Notes: generated from the letters alone by a model not told the origin. A stretch of 36,215 nt of DNA from Acidobacteriota bacterium (GCA_021730945.1 JAKFYH010000064.1:1-36215), one strand, 5' to 3'. Counted from the stretch's first letter, positions 21,859-29,679 are shown. Program-made: numbers and translations.

Positions 21859-21908
21859 CCGCTTTGGGAGCGGAATGTCGCTGGTTCGAATCCAGTCGCC
21901 CCGACCAA
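21859..21908 (+). repeat. attR: 50-bp direct repeat (copy 2)
   Basis: Second copy of the tRNA-Pro 3' half, identical to 11089-11138 and lacking the 5' half of the gene, so it is not a functional tRNA. Confidence 0.93.
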
Positions 21909-21923
21909 ATTCACCCTCAAGTT

Positions 21924-23141
21924 TCAGTTCCTCGCCAGCCGCACCATGTGATCAAAGTCCGGGTCAGTGGGTTCGCCGAGCGCCCGCTTGGCGATGTACT
22001 CGCCGATCACCGGTCCGTGTTTGAAGCCGTGCCCCGAGCCGCCGCCGGCGATCAGCACATTGTCGTAGTCGGGGTGGCGGTCGATGATGAAGTGTTCGTC
22101 GGCGGTGTTCTCCAACTGGCACACGCGCGTCTCGATCACCGGCTGGTCTTTCAGTGCCGGAAAGCGCAGGGCGAGATACGCGCGGGCGCGCCGCACTTCG
22201 TGCGGTGTGACGATGCGTTCGTCGGTGTCGGGGTCGAATGAGGACGCGCCCGAGGTCGCGCATACCTTGAAGCCGCGCTCGTCGATGTTCGCGAAGCCGT
22301 AGTAGCGGTCTTCAGAGTAGTTAGGGAAGTTGGGGAACGTGAACCGGGTGTCGCCGGCCGGGGTGCCGAAGTACAGCACGTCGCGTCCGGGCACCTGGAT
22401 GCGGCTGCCGAGCAGCGCGGGAAACAACCGCGGCAGCCACGGGCCGCAGGCAAACACGAACTGCTGCGCCGCCACGCGGTCGCCATTGGCAATCTCCAGG
22501 TCGACCAGCCGCCGGCCGTCACCGCGCCCGGGTTTGGCGCGGGCAATGGTGACGGTGCCGCCCTTGCGCTTGAAGGCTGAGGCCACGGTGAGAATCGCCT
22601 GCTTGGCCCGCAGCACCGAGGCGCCCGGCTCGAGCAGGCCGACACCCATGCCCTCGGGGTTCATCTGCGGATAGCGCTTGCGCATCTCATCGGGCGTCAA
22701 CGCCTCGGTCGGGACGCCGAGCTTCGCCAGCGTGGCCTGGGTCGCTCGCAGGCCCGGCGTCCAGTCCGGTGCCAACTGCAGGCGCCCGGTCTCCATCATC
22801 AGCGGCACGCCAAACTCGTCCTGGCGGGCTCGCCAGGCCGTGAAGGCCCGCAAGGCCGATCGCGAATACAACTCGCGGTCGCCGTAGCCACAGCGGATCT
22901 GGCGCGTCTCGTCGCCCGAGGTCGCGCGCGAGTTGCCGGGGCCGTAGGCGTCGAGCAGGGTCACGGTGTGGCCCATCTCGCGCAGGTGCAGGGCGGTCCA
23001 GGCGCCGAAGGCGCCGCCGCCCACCACCACCACTGTCGAGCGCGCGGCCGTCTGCACGGCCGCGGCAAGGGTGGCGTCGAGCCCAAGGGCTGCGGCGCCA
23101 ATCGGCACCCCGGTGGTCTTCAAGAACGTGCGTCTATCCAC
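21924..23141 (-). CDS. TAT-exported FAD-dependent amine oxidase (sarcosine-oxidase-like)
   Basis: This is a 405-residue protein from GTG 23141, with GAGGAG 5 nt upstream. The N-terminus DRRTFLKTTG is a twin-arginine signal followed by a hydrophobic run. VVVVGGGAFGAWTALHL is the FAD GxGxxG site near 37. SGDETRQIRCGYG and, near the C-terminus, CQLENTADEHFIID with GGGSGHGFKHGPVIGE resemble monomeric sarcosine oxidase, including the Cys that carries FAD covalently there. Its likely role is oxidation of an N-methyl or other secondary amine in the periplasm; the substrate cannot be read from the sequence. It is the first chromosomal gene past attR. Confidence 0.85.
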   Translation of the reverse strand: MDRRTFLKTTGVPIGAAALGLDATLAAAVQTAARSTVVVVGGGAFGAWTALHLREMGHTVTLLDAYGPGNSRATSGDETRQIRCGYGDRELYSRSALRAFTAWRARQDEFGVPLMMETGRLQLAPDWTPGLRATQATLAKLGVPTEALTPDEMRKRYPQMNPEGMGVGLLEPGASVLRAKQAILTVASAFKRKGGTVTIARAKPGRGDGRRLVDLEIANGDRVAAQQFVFACGPWLPRLFPALLGSRIQVPGRDVLYFGTPAGDTRFTFPNFPNYSEDRYYGFANIDERGFKVCATSGASSFDPDTDERIVTPHEVRRARAYLALRFPALKDQPVIETRVCQLENTADEHFIIDRHPDYDNVLIAGGGSGHGFKHGPVIGEYIAKRALGEPTDPDFDHMVRLARN

Positions 23142-23181
23142 GACTGCTCCTCACCTGCGCGATCGGGGCGAGTGCCCGCGA

Positions 23182-24810
23182 TCAGGGACGTCGAACGAAC
23201 GGGCCGGCTTCCATGAGCAACCAGGTGGAAGGGTCAATCACCACCGACACTGGCGCGGCGCTCGCGGCGAACCGCATGATGGCATGCTTTGACGTCATCA
23301 GGACGCGCTGAACCGAGGGCAGGGCGCCTGGTGTGCTGACGATGCCCACTTCCACGTTCAGCCGATAGGCCTCGGCGGCCTGCGCCTGGGTCAGGGTGAC
23401 TTCCACCTGCTTGCTGGCCGCGTCGTAGCGCCAGCTCCCTTCCACCTTGGGTAGGCCCGGCCGCGTCAGCCACTGGGCAAAGAACCAGTCCAACTGCTGC
23501 CCCGACACCTGTTCGAATACCGCCTGCAGCTCGGCGGTGGATGCGTTCAGGTTCTGATAGCGGCGGTAGTACTCGCGGATCGCGGTCCAGAACACCTCGG
23601 TGCCGACTTCAGCGCGCAGCATGTGCAACACCCAGCCGCCCTTCTGGTAGATCAGGCCGTTCAGGACTTTGCTCATGTCGTCGAGGTTGCGGTGAATGAT
23701 TGGCGCCTCGGGCAGCTTCTGGGTCAGCCCGAGCACCTGTTCACGGCTGCGCTTGAGCCCGTTGACGAAGCTGTCGCGGCCTTCATCGAACTCCGTGAAG
23801 AGCAGCGCGAAATAGGTCGCGAACCCCTCGCTCAGCCACACATCGTCCCAGTCGCGTTCGGTCACCGCATCGCCGAACCACTGGTGGGCGATCTCGTGAA
23901 CGACCGGTGCCCGCCCCGACGCCACGTCCTTCTCGCCGTAGAAGATGGCACTGGCCAGTTCCATCCCGCCGCCGATGCCGACGGCCTGGACGTTGGCGAG
24001 CTTCTCATACGCGTAGGGGCCGACGTGATCGATGAAGAACGTCAGGGCGCGACGCGACAGGTCTTCGAACAGGGCCAGTCCGCCGTCGCGGTTCTGCGGA
24101 AACACCCAGGTCTGCAGCGGAATGCCGCGCACCGTGCCGGCATGGTGCGCGGTGAATCGCGCCACCCCCAGGGCGTGCAGCCAGGAGGCGATCGGCACCG
24201 ACTGCTTCCAGTGCGTGCGGCGCTCGCCACCGGGCAAGTCGAGCACTTCAATCAGCCGCCCATTCGATACCACCTGGTAGTGGGCCGGGGCCGTGACGAT
24301 GAACTCGCTGGTGGCCTTGTCGTAGGGATGATCGACGACCGGCAGCCATTGGCGCGCCTCGGCCGGCCAACTGTCGCTGAACATGGCGCGCTCGCCGTGC
24401 ATGTTGGGCCTGATGTGCAGGCCCTCGGCCGGTACCCCCGTGTAGGCGACAGTGAAGCGGAACTCCTGCCCGGCCCGTGACGGCGCCGGCAAGGTGATGC
24501 GGAGCCGGTTACCGGCATGCGCAAAGGCGAGCGCATCCACGGACTGCACGGTCATGCCCTTGTCGCCGCTGCGCGAGGCGAGATCAAGCGCGACCTCACG
24601 CACGCCGTCGGCCAGGAACTTCACCGTTACCGTGGTGCGGCCGGTAATCTCGTCGCTGGCGTCGCCGACCGACAGGCGAAAGACGTAATGGATGACGTCC
24701 ACACCCGGCTGGCGCGGATAGGTGTCGGCGGCGGCCGGGCTGAGGCCGCCGGCCAGGAGCATCAGGGTCAGCGCGGCGAACCAGGCCCGGGTGCGAGTCG
24801 ATCGGAGCAT
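23182..24810 (-). CDS. M1-family metallopeptidase
   Basis: This is a 542-residue protein. ATG 24810 is taken because a signal peptide starts there (WFAALTLMLLAGGLSPAAA); the frame to 24996 adds 62 arginine-rich residues that are the shadow of another gene. The N-terminal beta-sandwich is M1-like (TVTVKFLADGVREVALDL). GIGGGMELAS replaces the usual GAMEN. HEIAHQWFGD at about 303-312 and WLSEGFATYF at about 326 give the two His and Glu zinc ligands. The last part is helical and strand-rich (QQLDWFFAQWLTRPGLP). It is exported and cleaves N-terminal residues. It follows a sigma/anti-sigma pair with a 47-bp gap. Confidence 0.93.
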   Translation of the reverse strand: MLRSTRTRAWFAALTLMLLAGGLSPAAADTYPRQPGVDVIHYVFRLSVGDASDEITGRTTVTVKFLADGVREVALDLASRSGDKGMTVQSVDALAFAHAGNRLRITLPAPSRAGQEFRFTVAYTGVPAEGLHIRPNMHGERAMFSDSWPAEARQWLPVVDHPYDKATSEFIVTAPAHYQVVSNGRLIEVLDLPGGERRTHWKQSVPIASWLHALGVARFTAHHAGTVRGIPLQTWVFPQNRDGGLALFEDLSRRALTFFIDHVGPYAYEKLANVQAVGIGGGMELASAIFYGEKDVASGRAPVVHEIAHQWFGDAVTERDWDDVWLSEGFATYFALLFTEFDEGRDSFVNGLKRSREQVLGLTQKLPEAPIIHRNLDDMSKVLNGLIYQKGGWVLHMLRAEVGTEVFWTAIREYYRRYQNLNASTAELQAVFEQVSGQQLDWFFAQWLTRPGLPKVEGSWRYDAASKQVEVTLTQAQAAEAYRLNVEVGIVSTPGALPSVQRVLMTSKHAIMRFAASAAPVSVVIDPSTWLLMEAGPFVRRP

Positions 24811-24857
24811 GCGCGCATCATGGCCCGACTCGGCCGGGATCCGGAAAGGGAAGTTCG

Positions 24858-25151
24858 TCAGCCCGCCGCCGGCCGGCGGCCGACGCCGCGCAGCACCAGC
24901 GCCAGCCCGGCCACAGGCGGTGCGAACGAGGCCGCGATCAGGGGCCATCCGAGCGCGACGGCCTGCATCGCCCAGACCGACACCGCGAACGCGCACACGC
25001 CGTAGGCCGCGAGCACCAGGCGGCCGCCCGCGCTGACACGCCGGGGTTGCAGGCGCGCCATCAACCGGGGCGCGAAGTCGGGCGACAACTCCGGCACCGG
25101 CGCGCGAAGCGCGTCGGTCAGCAGCCCGTCGATCGGATCGTGATCAGGCAT
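24858..25151 (-). CDS. Small membrane protein, likely anti-sigma partner
   Basis: This is a 97-residue protein starting 8 bp inside the end of the sigma gene, so translation is coupled. Residues 1-40 are a cytoplasmic segment (DPIDGLLTDALRAPVPELSPDFAPRLMARL), like the binding helices of short anti-sigma factors. Two TM segments follow (LVLAAYGVCAFAVSVW and PLIAASFAPPVAGLALVL). No zinc-finger (HxxxCxxC) is present, so it would be a non-ZAS type. The anti-sigma role is inference from position, coupling and layout, and from the same arrangement at 35204-36215. Confidence 0.6.
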   Translation of the reverse strand: MPDHDPIDGLLTDALRAPVPELSPDFAPRLMARLQPRRVSAGGRLVLAAYGVCAFAVSVWAMQAVALGWPLIAASFAPPVAGLALVLRGVGRRPAAG

Positions 25152-25707
25152 GGTCGTAACCTCGCTCTCGCAGCTTCACCTGCAATAGTCGGCGGGCCCG
25201 GTGCAGGTACGATTTTACGGTGTTGTCGGGAATATCGAGCAGTTCCGCGATGGCCGCCGTTGGCGTTCCCATCCAGTAGTGCAGCCGCAGCGCCGACTGG
25301 TAGACGTCGGGCAGTTCCTCGATGCAGGCGGCCAGCGCCAGGCGCCGATGCGCCGAGGCAAGTTGGTCGTGCGGATCGGGCCCCGGCGCCGCCAGGCCGG
25401 CGAGCGACTGGTCGGACAGGTGCGGGGCGCGGTAGCGGACCCGCTGCTTCAGGTTGATCGCGGCATTGAACGCGATGCGATACAGCCAGGAACCAAACGC
25501 GGCCTCGCCGCGAAAGGACCCGAGCGAATGGTGCACGCGGAGGAAGACTTCCTGTGTCACTTCTTCGGCCTCGCCGGAAAATCCCTGGCCGAGGATTGAC
25601 AGGGCCAGGCGGAAGACCTGGCGGCGATGGCGCGCCACGAGGTCGGCAAACGCGTCGGCATCGCCGGCGTCGCGGCATCGGGCCACGAGGATTTCATCAG
25701 AATCCAC
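25144..25707 (-). CDS. ECF-type RNA polymerase sigma factor
   Basis: This is a 187-residue protein. Region 2 is FADLVARHRRQVFRLAL with GEAEEVTQEVFLRVHHSL and FGSWLYRIAFNAAINL. Region 4 is IEELPDVYQSALRLHYWMG with AAIAELLDIPDNTVKSYLHRARRLL, an HTH that reads the -35 element. GTG 25707 lies within the end of the DUF6249 gene (11-bp overlap) and starts the recognised homology; the longer frame to 25821 is the reverse shadow of that gene. It probably directs RNA polymerase to a small regulon under control of the next gene. Confidence 0.9.
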   Translation of the reverse strand: MDSDEILVARCRDAGDADAFADLVARHRRQVFRLALSILGQGFSGEAEEVTQEVFLRVHHSLGSFRGEAAFGSWLYRIAFNAAINLKQRVRYRAPHLSDQSLAGLAAPGPDPHDQLASAHRRLALAACIEELPDVYQSALRLHYWMGTPTAAIAELLDIPDNTVKSYLHRARRLLQVKLRERGYDHA

Positions 25708-26092
25708 GTCGGGTTGGGTCAGACGGGCGGCGCCCGTCGGTGACCAGGCGATGGTAGAGCACCAGGCCAAGGCCCATGAAGGCCACCGGGAGCGGCACGG
25801 GCCAGGCCGCGCGCATGTCATCGATCAGCGAGAGGCCGAGCATCGTGCCTAAGCCAAACGCCGCCAGGACAATGCCGATGATGAGCGGCACGTCAGGATC
25901 GTCCGGACGGACCTTGACCGCCGGATCCAACGGCAGCTCCGGCAGGGGGATGCCCTTGTCCATGGCCGCCACGCGCTCGGCATGCAGGATCTCCAGCCGC
26001 CGGCTGCGCTCCCGGGACTTCAAAAATAGATAGCCGACGATGCCCGCGGTGATGGCCGCGACGATGAGTGCGTCTCCGACGCTATGGCCCAT
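25697..26092 (-). CDS. DUF6249-like membrane protein
   Basis: This is a 131-residue protein from ATG 26092 with a textbook AAGGAG 7 nt upstream. One TM segment comes first (DALIVAAITAGIVGYLFLKS), then RRLEILHAERVAAMDKGIPLPEL, the family mark (RxxxxxAERxxAIekGiPLP). Two more hydrophobic segments close it (LIIGIVLAAFGLGTMLGL; LPVAFMGLGLVLYHRLV). It starts the sigma / anti-sigma / M1 peptidase cluster, so a role in sensing the envelope for the sigma factor is possible but not shown. The DUF number is from memory of the signature. Confidence 0.78.
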   Translation of the reverse strand: MGHSVGDALIVAAITAGIVGYLFLKSRERSRRLEILHAERVAAMDKGIPLPELPLDPAVKVRPDDPDVPLIIGIVLAAFGLGTMLGLSLIDDMRAAWPVPLPVAFMGLGLVLYHRLVTDGRRPSDPTRRGF

Positions 26093-26142
26093 GCGTTGTC
26101 TCCTTATACCTTGAGACAGGACGTCGCCGCCGGAAGTTGCGG

Positions 26143-26520
26143 TCAGGGTTCGGGAGCGGCGCCTTTGTGGTGGAGCCATGCCGTGTACTGCGCCGAATCT
26201 GCCGCGTGAAGGCAGGCCTTCTCATCGGGCGTGAACGGCTCGTCGGGCGGGTGTTGGGAGTAGGCCGGGTACTCAGCCGGCGTAATGACGTCGCGGTAGT
26301 CCTGGCAGGCGACCGCGACTTGAGATCGAAGCCGCTCGAGGTTGCCGGCTGCGAGCTTCAGGATGGCCAGCCGCACCCGGGGGGGCGCCACCTGCCAGGG
26401 CTCGTCGCCGTATCGGCCAAGGGCCGCCAGGACGTCGGCGTGGGCCGCTGGCGGGAAGTCACGTCGGACGATCCGGGTGACGTCTTCGTCTGTAGCGTCC
26501 GGGACTGGCGTTTCGTCCAT
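26143..26520 (-). CDS. Conserved hypothetical protein downstream of nhaA
   Basis: This is a 125-residue soluble protein with AAGGA 6-7 nt before its ATG. RIVRRDFPPAAHADVLAAL, WQVAPPRVRLAILKLAAGNLERL and CQDYRDVITPAEYPAY form a pattern I know from widespread small proteins in many phyla (a run of helices with a conserved W...RV-xLA-xLKLa-GdxxxL and a YRDvl-xxEYP-xY end). The function is not established. It lies 26 bp after nhaA on the same strand and is probably co-transcribed. Confidence 0.78.
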   Translation of the reverse strand: MDETPVPDATDEDVTRIVRRDFPPAAHADVLAALGRYGDEPWQVAPPRVRLAILKLAAGNLERLRSQVAVACQDYRDVITPAEYPAYSQHPPDEPFTPDEKACLHAADSAQYTAWLHHKGAAPEP

Positions 26521-26546
26521 GCCGAATTCCTTCCCTGGTAACCGGG

Positions 26547-27773
26547 TCAATTCTTGGCAGAGTCGACCTGATCCGCGGCGGGCAACGTCACGTGGAGAAT
26601 GAGATAACCCAGCGCACCGGCCACCAGGGACCCGACCAGGATGCCCAGCCGATCGACGCCAGGGTAGGCGAGTCCGCCCTGCTCGAACGCGAGCGAAGCG
26701 ATGAACAGGCTCATGGTGAAGCCCACGCCGCACAGCATCGCAACCCCCGTCATCTGCGACCAGCGCACGCCGCGCGGCAACGAGGCCAGGCCCAGGCCGA
26801 CCGCCAAGGCACTGACGGCCATGACGCCGACTAGTTTTCCAGCCACCAGCCCACCCGCGATCCCGAGCGGTACCGGCCGCAGCAGGTCGGCAGGCGAGAG
26901 TCCGAGAATGGGCACACCGGCATTGGCAAACGCGAAGACGGGCAAGACCCCATAGGCGACCCAGGGGTGCAACGCGTGCTCCAGCTGGTCCAGCGGGGAG
27001 GCCGCAGTGCGGTCTGGCCGGCCAATGGGAATGAACGCCGCCAACGCGACCCCGGCCAGCGTGGCATGGACGCCCGACTTGAGCACCGCCACCCAGAGAA
27101 CCACGCCGAACATGAAGTAACCCGCCAGGCGCACGACACCCGTTCGGTTCAGGACGGCCAGGCCCACCAGGGCCAGTGCCGCCACGCCCAGCGCGGCCAA
27201 CGACAGATTCGCGGTGTAGAAGACGGCGATGATGACGATGGCGCCCAGGTCGTCGAAGATCGCGATGCTGAGCAGCAGCGCCTTCAGTGCCGACGGCACC
27301 CGTGGTCCGAGCAGCGCCAGGATGCCCAGGGCAAAGGCGATGTCGGTGGCCGATGGAATGGCCCATCCACGCATGGCCGTCTGGTCGCCCCAGTTCGCGC
27401 TGGCGTAAACCAGGGCCGGGGCGGCCATGCCGCCCACAGCGGCGAATCCCGGCAGGCTGGCGCTCCTGGCCGAGGAGAGGTGCCCTTCGAGCACTTCCCG
27501 TTTCAGTTCCAGCCCTACGAGCAGGAAGAAGACGGCCATCAGCCCGTCGTTGATCCACAGCAGCAACGGCTTGTCGATGCCGAGGGTGCCCAGCCTGATC
27601 TCGAAGGGCAGGGTCAGCGTGCCTTCGTATAGTGGCGACAAGGGCGAGTTGGCCGCCAGCATGGCCAGCGCCGCTGCAAACATCAGGACGATGCCGGACG
27701 AAGCCTCAAGGTCGAGGAACTCCTGCAGCCAGCGCGCCGGATTCGCGACCAGGTTGCGCTTACCGTCGCTCAT
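26547..27773 (-). CDS. nhaA: Na+/H+ antiporter NhaA
   Basis: This is a 408-residue protein with about 11-12 hydrophobic segments. ATDIAFALGILALLG holds the unwound-helix Asp equivalent to E. coli D133, and AIFDDLGAIVIIA the paired Asp residues (D163/D164) that bind and exchange Na+/Li+ for protons. GVGFTMSLFIASLAF is the typical late segment. It exports Na+ or Li+ at alkaline pH, in the inner membrane. ATG 27773 matches the start of homology; the extra 48 residues of the longer frame are the 5' leader misread. That leader is structured (see the next entry). Confidence 0.96.
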   Translation of the reverse strand: MSDGKRNLVANPARWLQEFLDLEASSGIVLMFAAALAMLAANSPLSPLYEGTLTLPFEIRLGTLGIDKPLLLWINDGLMAVFFLLVGLELKREVLEGHLSSARSASLPGFAAVGGMAAPALVYASANWGDQTAMRGWAIPSATDIAFALGILALLGPRVPSALKALLLSIAIFDDLGAIVIIAVFYTANLSLAALGVAALALVGLAVLNRTGVVRLAGYFMFGVVLWVAVLKSGVHATLAGVALAAFIPIGRPDRTAASPLDQLEHALHPWVAYGVLPVFAFANAGVPILGLSPADLLRPVPLGIAGGLVAGKLVGVMAVSALAVGLGLASLPRGVRWSQMTGVAMLCGVGFTMSLFIASLAFEQGGLAYPGVDRLGILVGSLVAGALGYLILHVTLPAADQVDSAKN

Positions 27774-27845
27774 GCGCGCCGCCGGAGTGGCTGATGCGCG
27801 CCAGGCAATACCAGCGGTGAGGTGCGGCCGTTGGCTCCGTCCGAA
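27774..27845 (-). ncRNA. Structured leader of nhaA, candidate nhaA-I type (Li+) riboswitch
   Basis: On the minus strand a long-range stem CGGAG (27835-27839)/CTCCG (27783-27787) closes about 45 nt. Inside it, GCTGG pairs with CCTGGC (wobbles) and there are unpaired CGCACCTCACC and GCATCAGCCAC stretches. The ATG follows 9 nt after the outer stem. Upstream of nhaA, an nhaA-I motif (reported as Li+-responsive and present in Acidobacteria, from memory) is the natural candidate, but I cannot score the consensus. Confidence 0.4.
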
Positions 27846-27910
27846 GACGACATGGCTGGAGTCTAATGCATTCGTTTCCGGGCCGCCTCGGCTGTGGCCG
27901 GCCGGGATGC

Positions 27911-27940
27911 TTGACACTAATCATCAAATCGCCATACATT
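27911..27940 (+). promoter_or_regulatory. Promoter of the SAM-riboswitch operon
   Basis: A perfect -35 TTGACA (27911-27916) and TACATT (27935-27940, 4 of 6) are separated by 18 bp. The expected transcript start is near 27947, about 20 nt before the riboswitch. Confidence 0.6.
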
Positions 27941-27964
27941 GATTACGTTCTGCCGCCGGCAGGA

Positions 27965-28066
27965 CGTTTTATCGAGAGTGGCTGAGGGACCGGGCCCGAT
28001 GACGCCACAGCAACCTGGCCGCACGCGCCGTGGTGCTAACTCCCGCCCCACCAGGGGGAGAGATAC
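27965..28066 (+). ncRNA. SAM-I riboswitch
   Basis: The P1 ends TATC (27970-27973)/GATA (28062-28065). The internal GAGAGTGGCTGAGGGA, GGGCCCGATGA and CAGCAACC are SAM-I core sequences. P2 is GTGGC/GCCAC (27978-27982, 28004-28008), P3 is CC-GGC/GCC-GG, and GGTGCTAACTCC is the P3-P4 junction. P4 pairs CTCCC with GGGAG, and that GGGGGAG is also the Shine-Dalgarno of the next gene. SAM binding should therefore hide the ribosome site; no terminator follows. Confidence 0.88.
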
Positions 28067-28069
28067 GGC

Positions 28070-28471
28070 ATGGCGACCCCAGCGGCCCTGACTGATCCCG
28101 TCTTCGTACGACACGCGCCTTCCGATCGGGACGGCGTGACCAGTCGCGACGCGCTCGAACTGCTGAGCGCCCAACTCGGACTGGGCGCCGGCCTCGAGGG
28201 CGACGGCCTTGCCGGCGTCACCCGCTGGTGCGTGCGCCTGACCCTGCCCGGCATTGCGCCGGCCGACGCCATCATCGTGGCCACCGCCGTGGCCGCCGGG
28301 CTGGCGGTCGAGGGTCTGCGGGCCGCCTCTCCCAACCAATCGCGGTGGTTGTTGATCGGTCCGCAATCACGAGCCGCGGTTGCCGCCGCGGTCGCCCACC
28401 TGCGCCGGGCTCACCGCATCCAGGCCGTCCCCTTTCGCCGATTGACTGAAATCGCACAGGAGCATCCATGA
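28070..28471 (+). CDS. Unknown small protein of the SAM-riboswitch operon
   Basis: This is a 133-residue protein starting ATG 28070, 9 nt after the GGGGGAG inside riboswitch P4, and overlapping the next gene by ATGA. A short polar start (HAPSDRDGVTSRDALELL) is followed by WCVRLTLPGIAPADAIIVAT, VAAGLAVEGL, SRWLLIGPQSRAAVAAAVAHL and a basic end. An alpha/beta character is likely; no family is recognised. Riboswitch control and coupling to a transsulfuration-type gene argue for a part in methionine or sulfur metabolism, for example a subunit or chaperone of the next enzyme, but nothing in the protein itself confirms it. Confidence 0.75.
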   Translation: MATPAALTDPVFVRHAPSDRDGVTSRDALELLSAQLGLGAGLEGDGLAGVTRWCVRLTLPGIAPADAIIVATAVAAGLAVEGLRAASPNQSRWLLIGPQSRAAVAAAVAHLRRAHRIQAVPFRRLTEIAQEHP

Positions 28472-29679
28472 AGTTCGCGACCCGCGCCATTCACGCCGCC
28501 CAACCGAGCGACCCCGCCACCGGAGCGCTCGTCGCGCCGATCTACCAGACCTCCACGTTCGAGCAGCACAGCCCCGGCGTGAATCTCGGCTTCGACTATG
28601 CGCGCACCAACAACCCGACGCGCCAACGGCTCGAGCAGGTGTTGGCCGAACTCGAGGGCGTCAGCCACTGTGCGGTCTTTGCCTCCGGCCTCGCGGCCGA
28701 ACACGCCGTCCTGCAGGCCTTCTTGCGGTCTGGCGACCACGTGGTGGTCCCGGCCGACGTCTACGGCGGCACCTATCGCCTGCTGCATCGCGTCTTTGGC
28801 GGCCTCGCGCTCTCGATCACGCCGGTCGACACCACCAATCTCGCGGCGGTCGCCGCCGCCATCACGGCGGGCACCCGCCTGGTGTGGCTGGAGTCGCCGA
28901 CCAACCCGCGGCTGCTTGTCTCCGACATCCGCGCGATTGCCGACCTCGCGCATGCGCAAGGCGCCCTCGTCGTGGTCGACAACACCTTCGCCACCCCGGT
29001 GTTTCAGCAGCCCTTCACCCTGGGCGCCGATCTCGTGGTGCACAGCGTCACCAAGTACCTGGCCGGACACTCCGACCTGATCCAGGGCGCGGTGCTGGCG
29101 CATGACGCGGCGGTGTTCGAACCGGTGAAGTTTCTGCAGAATGCGATTGGTGCCGTACCGGCGCCACTGGACTGCTGGCTGACACTGCGTGGACTGAAGA
29201 CGCTCGAACTGCGGGTGCAGCGGCATGCCGAGAACGCCGGCCGCATTGCCGCCGCTCTCGCGGGGCATCCCGCCGTGAGGCGGGTCTACTACCCGGGCCT
29301 TGCCGATCATCCCGGCCACGCCGTGGCGACCCGGCAAATGACCGGTTTCGGCGGCATGCTGTCGTTCGAACTCGACGGCACCGTCGCCGATGTGACGGCG
29401 TTCATCACGTCGCGACGCTTCTTCATACTCGGCGAAAGCCTGGGCGGCGTGAAGTCCTTGATCTGCCATCCCGCCCGCATGACCCACGCGTCGATTCCGG
29501 CCGGGCAACGCACGGCGGCGGGCTTGTCGGACACGTTGGTGCGCCTCTCGCCGGGCATTGAGCACGCGCAGGATCTGATCGACGACTTGCTTGAGGGATT
29601 GCCCGACGTCGGGACGGGCCGGCGACTCGCAAACCACCACGCCGGGGCGGTTTCGAGCGAAGCGGGGAGCAGATGCTAA
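28468..29679 (+). CDS. metB: Cystathionine gamma-synthase-type PLP enzyme
   Basis: This is a 403-residue protein. It has FATRAIHAAQPSDPATGALV, APIYQTSTFEQ, YARTNNPTR, SGLAAEHAVLQ, VDNTFATPVFQQP and the PLP Lys in SVTKYLAGHSD (K196), followed by GGMLSFEL and SLGGVKSL near the end. This is the Cys/Met metabolism PLP family: MetB condenses an O-acylhomoserine with cysteine to cystathionine. The SAM riboswitch favours biosynthesis, but MetB, MetZ and cystathionine gamma-lyase cannot be told apart by sequence alone. The last 25 residues are a low-order tail. It shares ATGA with the upstream gene. Confidence 0.9.
   Translation: MKFATRAIHAAQPSDPATGALVAPIYQTSTFEQHSPGVNLGFDYARTNNPTRQRLEQVLAELEGVSHCAVFASGLAAEHAVLQAFLRSGDHVVVPADVYGGTYRLLHRVFGGLALSITPVDTTNLAAVAAAITAGTRLVWLESPTNPRLLVSDIRAIADLAHAQGALVVVDNTFATPVFQQPFTLGADLVVHSVTKYLAGHSDLIQGAVLAHDAAVFEPVKFLQNAIGAVPAPLDCWLTLRGLKTLELRVQRHAENAGRIAAALAGHPAVRRVYYPGLADHPGHAVATRQMTGFGGMLSFELDGTVADVTAFITSRRFFILGESLGGVKSLICHPARMTHASIPAGQRTAAGLSDTLVRLSPGIEHAQDLIDDLLEGLPDVGTGRRLANHHAGAVSSEAGSRC

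Larger units (their letters stand above)
11089..21908. mobile_element. Phage-satellite-like integrated element in tRNA-Pro
   Basis: The element is bounded by identical 50-bp copies of the tRNA-Pro 3' half (11089-11138 and 21859-21908), so its length is 10,770 bp. It encodes a tyrosine integrase ending 2 bp from attR, a divergent repressor switch, an excisionase-like gene, a P4-type primase/helicase, TerS-like and TerL, and cargo at the attL end. No portal, protease, capsid or tail gene exists and every frame is intact. This is consistent with a satellite using a helper phage's particles; a deleted prophage is the alternative. The cargo end uses more A/T-ending codons than the flanking chromosome. 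Confidence 0.85.

Noticed and set aside
21924-23141. Flavoprotein gene as part of the integrated element
   Set aside because: It lies outside attR, and the 50-bp repeats set the limit of the element.
23159-23182. GC-rich inverted repeat between the M1 peptidase and flavoprotein genes as a terminator
   Set aside because: Imperfect arms and no T-run; too weak to call.
26143-27558. 471-residue minus-strand frame through nhaA
   Set aside because: Only its last 125 codons, from ATG 26520, look coding; the rest is NhaA in a shifted frame.
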